From Clostridia bacterium (lineage in GTDB: Bacteria; Bacillota; Clostridia; Christensenellales; CAG-1252), in assembly GCA_017961365.1 (NCBI GenBank), contig JAGCXI010000047.1, positions 1 through 33,194 of the forward strand: a stretch of 33,194 nucleotides of DNA. The letters run 5' to 3'. Of the stretch, positions 7,485-16,000 are shown one piece after another. Each line of letters opens with the position of its first letter. Positions within the stretch are counted from its first letter, which is position 1. The notes under the pieces are model-generated. The model was given only the letters and a program-made list of their open reading frames with translations. It was not told where the DNA came from and did no database searches. A program made the translations under genes and the position numbers.

Positions 7485-7566
7485 ATAACTGCCAATTGAC
7501 TATTTTGGGGTAAAAATCAGCAAGTTTTCTCGGTCACTTTTTCAGTATTTTTTCGTGTCTTTATAT

Positions 7567-7607
7567 TCGGAGCGAAGCGGTACGGCGGATGCCGCCGCAA
7601 GCTCCGA
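7567..7607. repeat. GC-rich hairpin in an AT-rich leader
   Basis: TCGGAGC/GCTCCGA arms with an inner GGCGG/CCGCC stem. It marks the junction between GC-rich DNA to the left and markedly AT-rich DNA to the right, so it may be an island boundary structure. Confidence 0.5.
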
Positions 7608-7747
7608 CTTGTCTATATATAAAGATACATATTACTGTCAATTATCCTATAAGATAGATAATGACCGCTTTGTTATGCAACTCGCTCAGTTTTTATACGT
7701 GAAATATTTTAAACATTTTCGATATATTAACAAAATTATTAAAATCC

Positions 7748-7777
7748 TTGACAAATATATTTCGGATATGTTAATAT
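7748..7777 (+). promoter_or_regulatory. Promoter of the small protein/GHKL ATPase unit
   Basis: TTGACA (7748-7753), 18 nt spacer, TAATAT (7772-7777), followed by a short leader containing GGAGG before the ATG at 7804. Confidence 0.7.
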
Positions 7778-7803
7778 TATTTTGAAAATATTTGGAGGTG
7801 CTT

Positions 7804-8037
7804 ATGAATAATAACAAACCGGAAACCAATCGTGAAAGATTTATAAGGATTGCAGAGGCGCGTACTCAAAGAATTATTGATACAATTCGCCTACTTGGGA
7901 ATTGTTCCAATAGTTATGTTTATGAGTATACATCAAAAGATATTGAGAAAATCTTTTCAGCAATTGAAAGCGAACTAAAAACTGCAAAGTCAAAGTTTAC
8001 GGATGCTGGCACAAAAGATTCTAGGTTTAAACTTTAA
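7804..8037 (+). CDS. Small protein of unknown function (77 aa)
   Basis: The start at 7804 has GGAGG 5-6 nt upstream; an in-frame extension to 7792 lacks one. The protein is charged and predicted helical: ERFIRIAEARTQRIIDTIRLLGNCSN, then a helix DIEKIFSAIESELKTAKSKF. I have an impression of similar short proteins in mobile gene contexts but know no function. It lies 17 nt before the GHKL ATPase, shares its AT-rich composition, and is surely cotranscribed, so it may be a partner, regulator or antitoxin-like subunit. No DNA-binding motif is obvious. Confidence 0.8.
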   Translation: MNNNKPETNRERFIRIAEARTQRIIDTIRLLGNCSNSYVYEYTSKDIEKIFSAIESELKTAKSKFTDAGTKDSRFKL

Positions 8038-8054
8038 TCGTTAAGGAGATACAT

Positions 8055-10439
8055 ATGCAAGAATTATTTCTTAAACTATACAACTGCCAAAACTATAATG
8101 AAGTTTACAATCTTGTCCATGGAGATACACTCTTGAGCAATCCGGATAATTGGACGCCATATGGCAATAATCCAAATAACTGTGGAACTTTTGAAAATCA
8201 GCAAGCCAAACCGGAAGCTGCCCTAGTCGAAAAACTGACCAACTCTATTGATGCAATCTTAACAAAAGAATGTTTGCTAAGGGGGATTGATCCACGATCT
8301 TCAGGAGATGACGTCCCTAAGAATATGGTTGAAGCCATTGAAAAATTCTTCAGTATTAGTCGCGGTAAATGGGAAAACGCTAGTCCTAGTCGCAGAAGAG
8401 AAATCGCAAAGAATTTGCAAATACTAGTTTCCGGCGATAGGCAAACACCTAATGTCGCAATTTATGACCATGGAGAAGGTCAAAAACCGCAAGATTTCCC
8501 GAAGACATTTTTGTCTTTACATAGTGGTAATAAAATGGATATCCCTTTCGTTCAGGGAAAGTTCAATATGGGATCTACTGGAGCTATTCTCTTTTGTGGT
8601 GGAGATGAAAAGTATCAATTAATCATCTCTCGTAAAAGCAAAGAACTCTGCGAATCTGAAGATGACTACCTATATGGCTTTACCTTGGTAAGAAAACACC
8701 CCTTATCTAGTGAGGAGGAAAATACGAAGAAATGCACGTGGTATGAATACTTCACGATAGATGGAAAAGTACCAAGTTTTCGTGCAGAATCATTAAACTT
8801 AGGATTAGAGGATGCTTTATTTATTGATGGCACAATTATTAAAATGTACTCTTATGAATTTTCTCGAGGTTGCCAAACGGATGCCACGCTAGATTTGTGG
8901 CGTGAATTAAACACATTACTATATGATAGTGCATTGCCGATTCTTATATGCGAACAGAGAGATTTTAGAGGACATTCAAAAGAAAAGTTGATGTTGGGAA
9001 ATCAAACCCGTATTGCAATTGATGAAAGAGAGAAAAAACACAAGACTTTCTCTTTTGCCATTCAGGATATCGAAACTTTTGGAGCAAAAGTTCCTATAGA
9101 AATAACCGTCTTCAATCAAACTGTAAAGAACCCGGAGTTTATACGTGGAAGATCCGTTATTTTCACGTTAAATGGACAAACTCAAGGAAGCGAAAACAAA
9201 ACCTTTATTAGCGTAGATTTAGGATTTAGACAACTTCGAGAATATATGCTAATTAGCGTCGATTGTTCTAATATTAAAACGAGTGTGAGAAACGAAATGT
9301 TTATGTCTTCTCGAGATAGGATGCGCGAAGGTAAGCATTATACTAAGTTAAGAGAGCAGATTGTCGATTTGTTAAAAAACGAAGATTGCCTAAAAGAATT
9401 GAATCAAGAATACAAAGGAAAAGAATTATTAGAGTCTAAAGACGATAAAGAATTAATCCAAAACCTTTTTGCCAATCTAAAAGGCAATGAAAACATCAAA
9501 AGGTTATTGTCGAATATGAACGGATTATATCCGTTTACTACAAAAAAAGAAGTTCAACGAGAGGGCACTTCAGGAAAAAAGAAAAGCGAAGAAAAGCCGC
9601 AATTGCGCAGATTTCCTTCGTATTTTAGAGTTACAAACCTAAAAGAGAAAGATGGAAAGTTATACAAAGCCGTTCCCCTTGGTGGTAAAGGTAGCATTAC
9701 CTTTGAAACGAATGTTGAAAATGAATTCCTTACAAGGAATATGGATAAAGGAGAGTTGGAGATTTCCATCTTGAACTATTCCGGTCATTCCGGCGGGGGT
9801 GGTGGACATTTACCATCGACTCCTGATGATAAACTTCGAATTAGCAGGTCAGGACCTAATGACGGTGAAATAAAATTATCCTTTGAAACCACAGATAAAA
9901 CCGAAGTGGGTGATATGTTTGAAATATCCGCAAAGATGATTTCCGCAAGTGGAAATATCGAAGTAGTGGTTTTCATCGGAATTGAGGAGCCCAAAGAAAA
10001 GAAGGAGGGAAATCCTGAAACAAAAGAAGTTCCGGATTTAAACCTACCCTCATTAATAAAAGTTACAAAAGATGATTGGGATGGGCAGAATCCACCCATT
10101 ACAGCCAATGATATTGTAAGATTCAACCTGACCGACAATGGAGTCATTGAGCAAATTCTGATCAATATGGATTCAAACTTGATTAAAAAGCAGATGAACA
10201 AACCAGGCGTATCTGTAGAAAGGATAGGTAAAAAGTATATCACAAGCATATATGCTCATTCCTTAATGATTTACACTATGATGTATGGCTACTATAATAA
10301 TCAAAGCGGTGATGATGTGCTAGATAAAGAAACTTTGGCAATTATAAAAGAGGATTTGTCAACCGCGGTAACGAGCATCTTCCAATACTATGGTGCATTC
10401 TTGATGGACTTTACAGGAACAGATGTGTTTGATGAATAA
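8055..10439 (+). CDS. GHKL (HSP90/MutL-like) ATPase, candidate defence protein
   Basis: A 794-aa protein with a Bergerat ATP-binding fold near the N-terminus. The N-box is VEKLTNSIDA (E59, N63, D66), the G1 box DHGEGQ (D138, G140, G142), and the G2-like box GKFNMGSTG (168-176). Residues about 180-460 form a transducer-like region. A Lys/Glu-rich linker (about 495-520) leads to a beta-rich, immunoglobulin-like domain with a Gly run (SGGGGGH near 580). The protein ends in a helical domain at 690-794. No HisKA or receiver domain is present, so it is not a sensor kinase. It has an AAGGAG SD, strongly AT-rich codon use unlike its neighbours, and lies beside tRNA attachment debris. GHKL ATPases occur in several anti-phage systems; that role is inferred here. 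Confidence 0.82.
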   Translation: MQELFLKLYNCQNYNEVYNLVHGDTLLSNPDNWTPYGNNPNNCGTFENQQAKPEAALVEKLTNSIDAILTKECLLRGIDPRSSGDDVPKNMVEAIEKFFSISRGKWENASPSRRREIAKNLQILVSGDRQTPNVAIYDHGEGQKPQDFPKTFLSLHSGNKMDIPFVQGKFNMGSTGAILFCGGDEKYQLIISRKSKELCESEDDYLYGFTLVRKHPLSSEEENTKKCTWYEYFTIDGKVPSFRAESLNLGLEDALFIDGTIIKMYSYEFSRGCQTDATLDLWRELNTLLYDSALPILICEQRDFRGHSKEKLMLGNQTRIAIDEREKKHKTFSFAIQDIETFGAKVPIEITVFNQTVKNPEFIRGRSVIFTLNGQTQGSENKTFISVDLGFRQLREYMLISVDCSNIKTSVRNEMFMSSRDRMREGKHYTKLREQIVDLLKNEDCLKELNQEYKGKELLESKDDKELIQNLFANLKGNENIKRLLSNMNGLYPFTTKKEVQREGTSGKKKSEEKPQLRRFPSYFRVTNLKEKDGKLYKAVPLGGKGSITFETNVENEFLTRNMDKGELEISILNYSGHSGGGGGHLPSTPDDKLRISRSGPNDGEIKLSFETTDKTEVGDMFEISAKMISASGNIEVVVFIGIEEPKEKKEGNPETKEVPDLNLPSLIKVTKDDWDGQNPPITANDIVRFNLTDNGVIEQILINMDSNLIKKQMNKPGVSVERIGKKYITSIYAHSLMIYTMMYGYYNNQSGDDVLDKETLAIIKEDLSTAVTSIFQYYGAFLMDFTGTDVFDE

Positions 10440-10493
10440 TTACATTACTTTGAGTTAATAGGAAGTGTAATCCCAAACCTATCTTGTATAAAA

Positions 10494-10534
10494 AATAATA
10501 CGAACCTCGGGGCATTCCCTTGGTTCGTATTATT
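10494..10534. terminator. Bidirectional terminator after the ATPase gene
   Basis: A perfect 13-bp stem (AATAATACGAACC/GGTTCGTATTATT) with a 15-nt loop. On the minus strand it sits immediately beyond the tRNA-Arg 3' fragment and is followed by a T-rich run, so it may be the original terminator of the tRNA gene. On the plus strand it ends the ATPase transcript. Confidence 0.8.
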
Positions 10535-10539
10535 CTTGC

Positions 10540-10585
10540 TTGGCGCGCCATAGGGGGTTCGAACCTCTAGCCTTCGGTTCCGTAG
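10540..10585 (-). repeat. tRNA-Arg 3'-part direct repeat (putative att site)
   Basis: 46 bp identical to 21407-21452, in the same orientation. It covers the CCA end, acceptor 3' strand, T arm, variable loop and anticodon arm, stopping just past the anticodon at GGTTCCGTAG (10576-10585). This is the arrangement left when an element integrates into a tRNA gene: one intact tRNA at one end and a 3' fragment at the other. Confidence 0.85.
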
Positions 10586-10857
10586 GCAGGGCATTTTTGT
10601 CTATTTTAAGCCCACTTTCTGCCGTTTAATGACGCCTAAGTATAGATAATTTTCTGTTTTTTGACTCCTTTTTAACAAAATTACACAAAAAATGCAAGAA
10701 AAATGCTTTTGCATAATGTTTTTTAATTCTCTTTATTTCCGGATAATCGCTGTTTCTCTGCATTTTTCGTGCATTTCCGGTTGTAGCTGAAAACCGGCTA
10801 CGAATTTGTGGTTCAGAGCCCTTAAACAGAGAACCATAAATTGACCGCAACTTCCAT
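10586..10857. repeat. Left-end non-coding region with 11-bp-period TGCATTTT repeats
   Basis: No gene seen. AAAAATGC occurs at 10688 and 10699 (inverted orientation) and TGCATTT at 10759 and 10770 (direct orientation), each pair exactly 11 bp apart. The block at 10758-10803, including its small dyad, resembles 20937-20981 near the other end of the cassette. Paired short repeats inside an att site look like arm-type binding sites of a tyrosine recombinase, though no such enzyme is encoded here. Confidence 0.55.
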
Positions 10858-10901
10858 TACTTGCATTGAAAAAACTGTGTCGATATGATATAATGCAAGT
10901 A
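10858..10901 (+). promoter_or_regulatory. Promoter of the sensor/regulator operon, bracketed by an inverted repeat
   Basis: TTGAAA (10866-10871), 17 nt spacer, TATAAT preceded by TG (10889-10894). A 9-bp inverted repeat, TACTTGCAT (10858-10866) and ATGCAAGTA (10893-10901), brackets it exactly, suggesting a regulator that occludes the promoter. The ATG at 10904 lies about 2-4 nt past the expected start. Confidence 0.75.
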
Positions 10902-10903
10902 CT

Positions 10904-12175
10904 ATGACCAACAACGCTGTTTTCAATGCGGCGGTGTGCATCATGGGGATCTTGATCCTCTCGATCCATGTCGTCAATTTGCTTCTGAAAAAAGAAAAAC
11001 GGAAGGACGAGAAAAGTCTTCTCGATTTTTTCCTTTTTACCGTCATTCACTTCGCGACGTACTTGACCTTTACTCTCGTCAAAATCGTATATACGAGCAA
11101 CGCCTACATCATTGGCTTTTATACCGCCTTTTACATAATGAACAACATAGAGGTATTTATGCTGTTCAAATATATGCGCCGTTATCTTTCCTTCCCATCG
11201 GAGAAAGAGAAATACTATTCTCTCCTTAATCTTGCGCTTTTCTCCCTCTTCGTGATCCTCGACGTCGTCAATATCTTCACGGGCATTTTCTTCACGGCGG
11301 AGAGCGGCGTCTATCTGCGTAGCCGCACGATGATCCTCTCGCAGGGGTATCAGTTCGTGATATTTCTCCTTGTTTTCGTTTTGACTTTGCGTAATAACAA
11401 ACTGAATGTACGCGAGAAGACCGCATTTGCTCTGTATTGTTTTCTACCCCTTATCGCCATCATTTTGCAAAACGTTTTCAAAGGATACGCCATCGCATAC
11501 GCATCTATTATCGTGGCGATCGAGGTGCTTTTCTTCTTCGTGAATATTCAGAAGAATATCGACCTTGCCAAAGAAGAGGAAAAGAACAAAGAAACGCAAA
11601 TCAAGCTCATGCTCTCGCAGATCAAGCCGCATTTCATTTATAATTCTCTTTCCGCGATCTCTACTTTGATCCCGCTCGATCCCGAAAAGGCACAGAAGGC
11701 GCTCGACGACTTCACCGAATATCTCAGACATAACCTTGCGTCGTTGACCGAGACCCGACTGATCCCCTTCGAGAACGAACTCCGCCATATCGAGACCTAC
11801 GTTTCGCTGGAAAAGTTGCGCTTTGGCAATAGGATCAACGCGGTTTTCGACGTACAGGTGACCGACTTCTTAGTTCCGCCGCTCGCCATTCAGCCCATCG
11901 TGGAGAACGCGATAAAACACGGTATCTTGAAGAAGCTTGAAGGAGGCACTTTGATCCTGAAAACCTACGAAACGGAATGTGCCTTTGTAGTGGAAGTCGC
12001 GGACGACGGCGTAGGGTTCGACTTCGAAAACGTCGATCGGGACAAACGCGATCACTTCGGGATCAATAACATTAAATATCGCATCGAAAAAGCCTGCAAC
12101 GGTGAAATAAGTGTGCGCAGCGAAATCGGGAAAGGCACCTCTGTCACGGTCGTCTTTCATAAGGAGAGAATATGA
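10904..12175 (+). CDS. LytS-type sensor histidine kinase
   Basis: A 423-aa membrane kinase. Residues 1-220 hold about six to seven hydrophobic segments and no large extracellular domain. The His_kinase domain follows, with IKPHFIYNSLSAI (phospho-acceptor H243). The HATPase domain has an N-box PIVENAIKHGI and a G1 motif DDGVGFDF, then GKGTSVTVVF. This family pairs with LytTR or similar regulators to sense envelope or peptide signals. It overlaps the response-regulator gene by 4 nt (ATGA). No SD is visible and the promoter leaves almost no leader, so translation is probably leaderless; codon 14 is a weaker alternative. It presumably controls the giant surface protein downstream. Confidence 0.9.
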   Translation: MTNNAVFNAAVCIMGILILSIHVVNLLLKKEKRKDEKSLLDFFLFTVIHFATYLTFTLVKIVYTSNAYIIGFYTAFYIMNNIEVFMLFKYMRRYLSFPSEKEKYYSLLNLALFSLFVILDVVNIFTGIFFTAESGVYLRSRTMILSQGYQFVIFLLVFVLTLRNNKLNVREKTAFALYCFLPLIAIILQNVFKGYAIAYASIIVAIEVLFFFVNIQKNIDLAKEEEKNKETQIKLMLSQIKPHFIYNSLSAISTLIPLDPEKAQKALDDFTEYLRHNLASLTETRLIPFENELRHIETYVSLEKLRFGNRINAVFDVQVTDFLVPPLAIQPIVENAIKHGILKKLEGGTLILKTYETECAFVVEVADDGVGFDFENVDRDKRDHFGINNIKYRIEKACNGEISVRSEIGKGTSVTVVFHKERI

Positions 12176-12936
12176 GAGTGTTGCTCGTGGATGACGAAGA
12201 ATTACAGCTCACGCGTTTGGAAAATGCGGTCAAAAACGTTTTGTCGGCGGATTGTGAATACTTGCGCTACAGTAATCCTGTCCTCGCCGCGGAGGAAACC
12301 GCAGACGAAAATATTGACGTTGCTTTTCTTGATATTGAGATGCCCGTTCTGAACGGCATCGGACTGGCGAAGAAACTGAAAAAGAATAATCCGCAGGTCA
12401 ATATCATCTTCGTTACCGCCTACGATCATTACGCCTTGGATGCATATAAACTGCACGCCTCCGGCTACGTCACAAAGCCCGTCAGTGAGGAAAAGGTGAA
12501 GTTGGAGATAGAGGCTCTACGATATCCCGTGGAGATCAAACCGACGAAAAAGTTGCAAGTGAAATGCTTCGGCAATTTTGAGGTGTTCTCCCTCGGCACG
12601 CCCTTGAACTTCCGTTATGCCAAGACAAAAGAACTCTTCGCCTACCTCGTCGATCGCGAGGGAGCGTCGGTCAACGTCAATGAGCTGAACGCCGTCCTGT
12701 GGGATGAGGATCACAAGTCCTATCTGCGCAACTTGATCGCAGACCTGCAAGCGGCATTAAAAGCCGTCGGCGCGGAGGATGTCTTTCTCAAGCGCCGCAA
12801 CGCCTATTCCATTGATCCCGAAAAACTCGATTGTGACGCCTACGCTTACAAAAGGAACGATCCCAACGCCGTCCGCGCCTATCGTGGCGAGTATATGGCA
12901 CAATATTCATGGGCGGTATTTGATTCCGGCTTTTAG
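12172..12936 (+). CDS. Response regulator with REC and SARP-like winged-helix domains
   Basis: A 254-aa protein. The receiver domain (1-118) has the acidic pair DD7-8, phospho-acceptor D54 in AFLDIEMPVLNG, and TKPVSEEK near residue 104. The output domain (about 128-235) reads KLQVKCFGNFEV, then RYAKTKELFAYLVDREGASVNVNELNAVLW and YLRNLIADLQAAL. That is the OmpR/SARP-type winged helix, not the LytTR domain usual beside LytS-like kinases. It binds DNA after phosphorylation by the overlapping kinase. Candidate targets are the dyad at 10858-10901 and the palindrome at 13039-13057. A strong terminator follows. Confidence 0.88.
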   Translation: MRVLLVDDEELQLTRLENAVKNVLSADCEYLRYSNPVLAAEETADENIDVAFLDIEMPVLNGIGLAKKLKKNNPQVNIIFVTAYDHYALDAYKLHASGYVTKPVSEEKVKLEIEALRYPVEIKPTKKLQVKCFGNFEVFSLGTPLNFRYAKTKELFAYLVDREGASVNVNELNAVLWDEDHKSYLRNLIADLQAALKAVGAEDVFLKRRNAYSIDPEKLDCDAYAYKRNDPNAVRAYRGEYMAQYSWAVFDSGF

Positions 12937-12962
12937 TCGAAAATCGAGAATTTGTCACTTTT

Positions 12963-12997
12963 AAAAATCGGCAAGCACTCCACGCTTGCCGATTTTT
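12963..12997 (+). terminator. Intrinsic terminator of the two-component operon
   Basis: A 14-bp perfect stem (AAAAATCGGCAAGC/GCTTGCCGATTTTT) with a 7-nt loop. It separates regulator and giant-gene transcripts. Confidence 0.92.
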
Positions 12998-13038
12998 GTT
13001 GCACTTCTGTGGCGCTCTGTTTGTTACTATATGAAAAA

Positions 13039-13057
13039 GCATCTTTTTAAAAGATGC
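13039..13057. promoter_or_regulatory. Palindrome in the giant-gene leader
   Basis: GCATCTTTTTAAAAGATGC, two perfect 9-bp arms around a single T, 30 bp before the start codon and 17 bp before the AAGGAG SD. It could be an operator for the adjacent response regulator or an mRNA hairpin. No good -35/-10 pair is visible; TACTAT (13025-13030) is the best -10 candidate. Confidence 0.5.
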
Positions 13058-13087
13058 CGAAACCTTTACGATAAGGAGAAACGAGAA

Positions 13088-16000
13088 ATGGTACAAACGA
13101 AACGGAAAACAAGCGTAATCGCAGTGGCGCTGATCTTGTGTCTGGCGCTCATCCTCGGTGTGATGGCGTTCATCGCCGCACCTTCTGCCGAAACGGCGCA
13201 AGCGGCTTGGGACGGAGAGGGCAACGGAACGGCAGCGTCCCCCTATCAGATCGGGACGGCGGCTCAACTCAAAAAGTTCCGCGATATCGTCAACGGGACG
13301 AACGGCGAAACCCAAAACGTTTACGCTTGCGCCATACTCACCGCCGATATAAACCTCGACGGAAGTGAGGAGGATCAATGGGTGCCTATCAGCGTGCTGA
13401 ATGAGAACGTTTACTTCGAGTATAATTACAACGAGATGGGTTTTCTCGGTGTTTTTGACGGAAATGGGCACACGGTCAGCGGGTTATACTATAACGATGC
13501 TGACACTACGTGGGAAAACTTCGTCAACGATTATGTCGGGCTGTTCGGTGTGGTCGGGCGCGCTAACGATGAGAGCGGTATCATCCGCAACCTTACGGTA
13601 GAGGGCTCGCTCACAGCGGGTAACTACGTCGGTGGCATCGTCGGGGCGCTGTACGGTACGGTGGATAATTGCGTTAATAAGGTAAACGTGACGGGCAATT
13701 CCAATATCGGCGGCATCGCAGGGCGAGCAATGCCCGGTTCCGTGATACGCAGAGCGACCAACAAAGGCACCTTAACGGGGTATAGCTCTTTGGGCGGTAT
13801 CGTAGGATATATCCAAGGGTATTATGACGGTGAGACCAAGTTATCCATCCCCAGCTTGGTCGTCAATTGCGTCAATAACGGTGCCTTGAGCGCAAGCAGC
13901 TTTAGCGATATCGGCGGCATCGCAGGGGCAATCCACAGATACGTTTCGGTCGTTTATTGCTACAATGCCGCAACGATAAACGTTACCTGCCAGAGTTACG
14001 CCAACGATCCGTCTGTGGGCGGCATCGTGGGAAGGTGCGGGGGCGTCAAAGAAAAAGGCAGTTACGACGACGAACAGTCGCTGGTTGAAAACTGCTATAA
14101 CGCCGGCGATATCACCACCGATAAAAACGCCGCCATTTGCGGCGTCGTAGGCGCGGCAGGTTATTCCGCAATGATCAGATACTGCCTCAATTACGGGACC
14201 CTCACGGTCAATGCCGCCAGCGGCACGAAGAAGATGAGTTACGGCGGCGTTGCCAGTCGTAGTTTTTACAGCGGAGAGAACGCAACGGTCAAAAACGTAT
14301 ACTATAAAGAGGGCACGGCTGAAAACGATGGGGATGCCACCAAAAAGAGCAGCGCAGAGCTGAAAGACAAAGAGACGTTCAAAGATACCACCTACTGGTA
14401 TTCGACCGGTTATTATTTGGATTTTGATTACTGTTGGGTGATCGGCGACGTGGGCCCCGTTTTCATAAGCGCCGATTCCCTCGACGTCGCATACGCGATA
14501 TCGAAGATCAGCAAGTTCTTAGATAGAAGCTATTATTCCTTCCCGGACGACGGTCCGATGATCTACACTGCGAAGAAGGCTTACGAATTGCTTTCCGAGG
14601 CACAAAAAAAATCTATCCCGTACGAATACGGTGAAAAGCTTGACGAAGCAGTTTCGGTCTACGCCGTACTCGAAAAGATCCATTCCGTCGGCAAGATCTA
14701 CTATTCGACCGACGTCAAAGAACGCCTCGACGCCGCGCAGGAGGCGTATGACGCTTTGTCGGTAGAATGGAAACAATGTTTGTCGGATCGTGAAGCATCC
14801 GATCTGGCGTTTTATCAAAAGCAATATGCAAACGCCGTCGTGCTTTATGACTATTTGGGACGACAGGGGATCGGTTCGGACGAAGATCCGTTTTTGATAA
14901 GCACGAAAGAACAATTATTCAGGATCAACGATGTGATCTCTGCCAGCTACAAGCTGGTATGCGATATCGACGCAGAGTGCGATGAGGACCATCAGTGGGT
15001 GCCTATCGGTACCTATCAGGGCATCGAGAATGATCCGTATAAGAGATGGTCTCCTTATTACGAAGTGTCGGAATGCAGGGGATTTACCGGCGTGCTGGAC
15101 GGAGACGGACATACCGTCAAGGGTCTGTATATCGACGTCTCGGACAAGGTCGATGGCAACGATTATACTTATTATAATCATTACGCCGCTTTGATTTATT
15201 CTGTCGGGACCGAGGGAAAGGTCAAAAACTTGACGGTGGAAGGAACGATTATCGGCAAATCTTACGTAAGCGGTATTGCCGCTATGAATAATGGCATTAT
15301 TGACGGTTGCGTCAATAGAATAAGCATTACCGGCATATTTTATCTGGGCGGTATCGCAGGCTATAACTGGGGACAAGTGATAAACTGCAAAAACTTTGCC
15401 TCCGTCACCGGAGCAACGGAGCAGGAGGGGATGTATACTTTCGGCACTTGCGGCGGCATCGTCGGTATCACCATGGATAAAAGTATCGTGAAGAATTGCA
15501 CCAACAGCGGCGACGTGATCGGCAGGGAGCGGATCGGCGGTATCGCGGGTTATTGCGGCGGAGGGCAAGTATGGAATTGCTCCAATAGCGGAAATGTGAG
15601 CGGCTATACAAGAACGGGCGGCATCGTCGGGTCCTTGCTTTCCGCGACGGATTGGTGGGATTTCCCCGTTGAACAGTGCTGCAATGCGGGAGCCATCGTC
15701 GGTACCTCCGATTATACGGGCGGTATCGTCGGATACATAGAAAGACCTTACGGAGCAGAAGAGACAGGAATAGAAAACACCTACAATACCGGGGCGATCC
15801 AAGGAACGGACTACGTCGGCGGATTGATCGGCAACCTACCCTACGGATGCAAGATCCGCATTTCTCACAACGTAGGAACGGTCTCCGGAACAGGTAGTAA
15901 CGTGGGACAACTGACAGGCAAACAAGAAAGTGGCTCGGAGGTGTATATTTCCTATTACAGAAGCGACACCGATACGAACAGCTATGCGATGACGACCGAA

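Noticed and set aside
7555..7785. 76-codon plus-strand frame before the small protein
   Set aside because: It runs through a GC-rich hairpin and the promoter of the next gene, and no SD precedes it.
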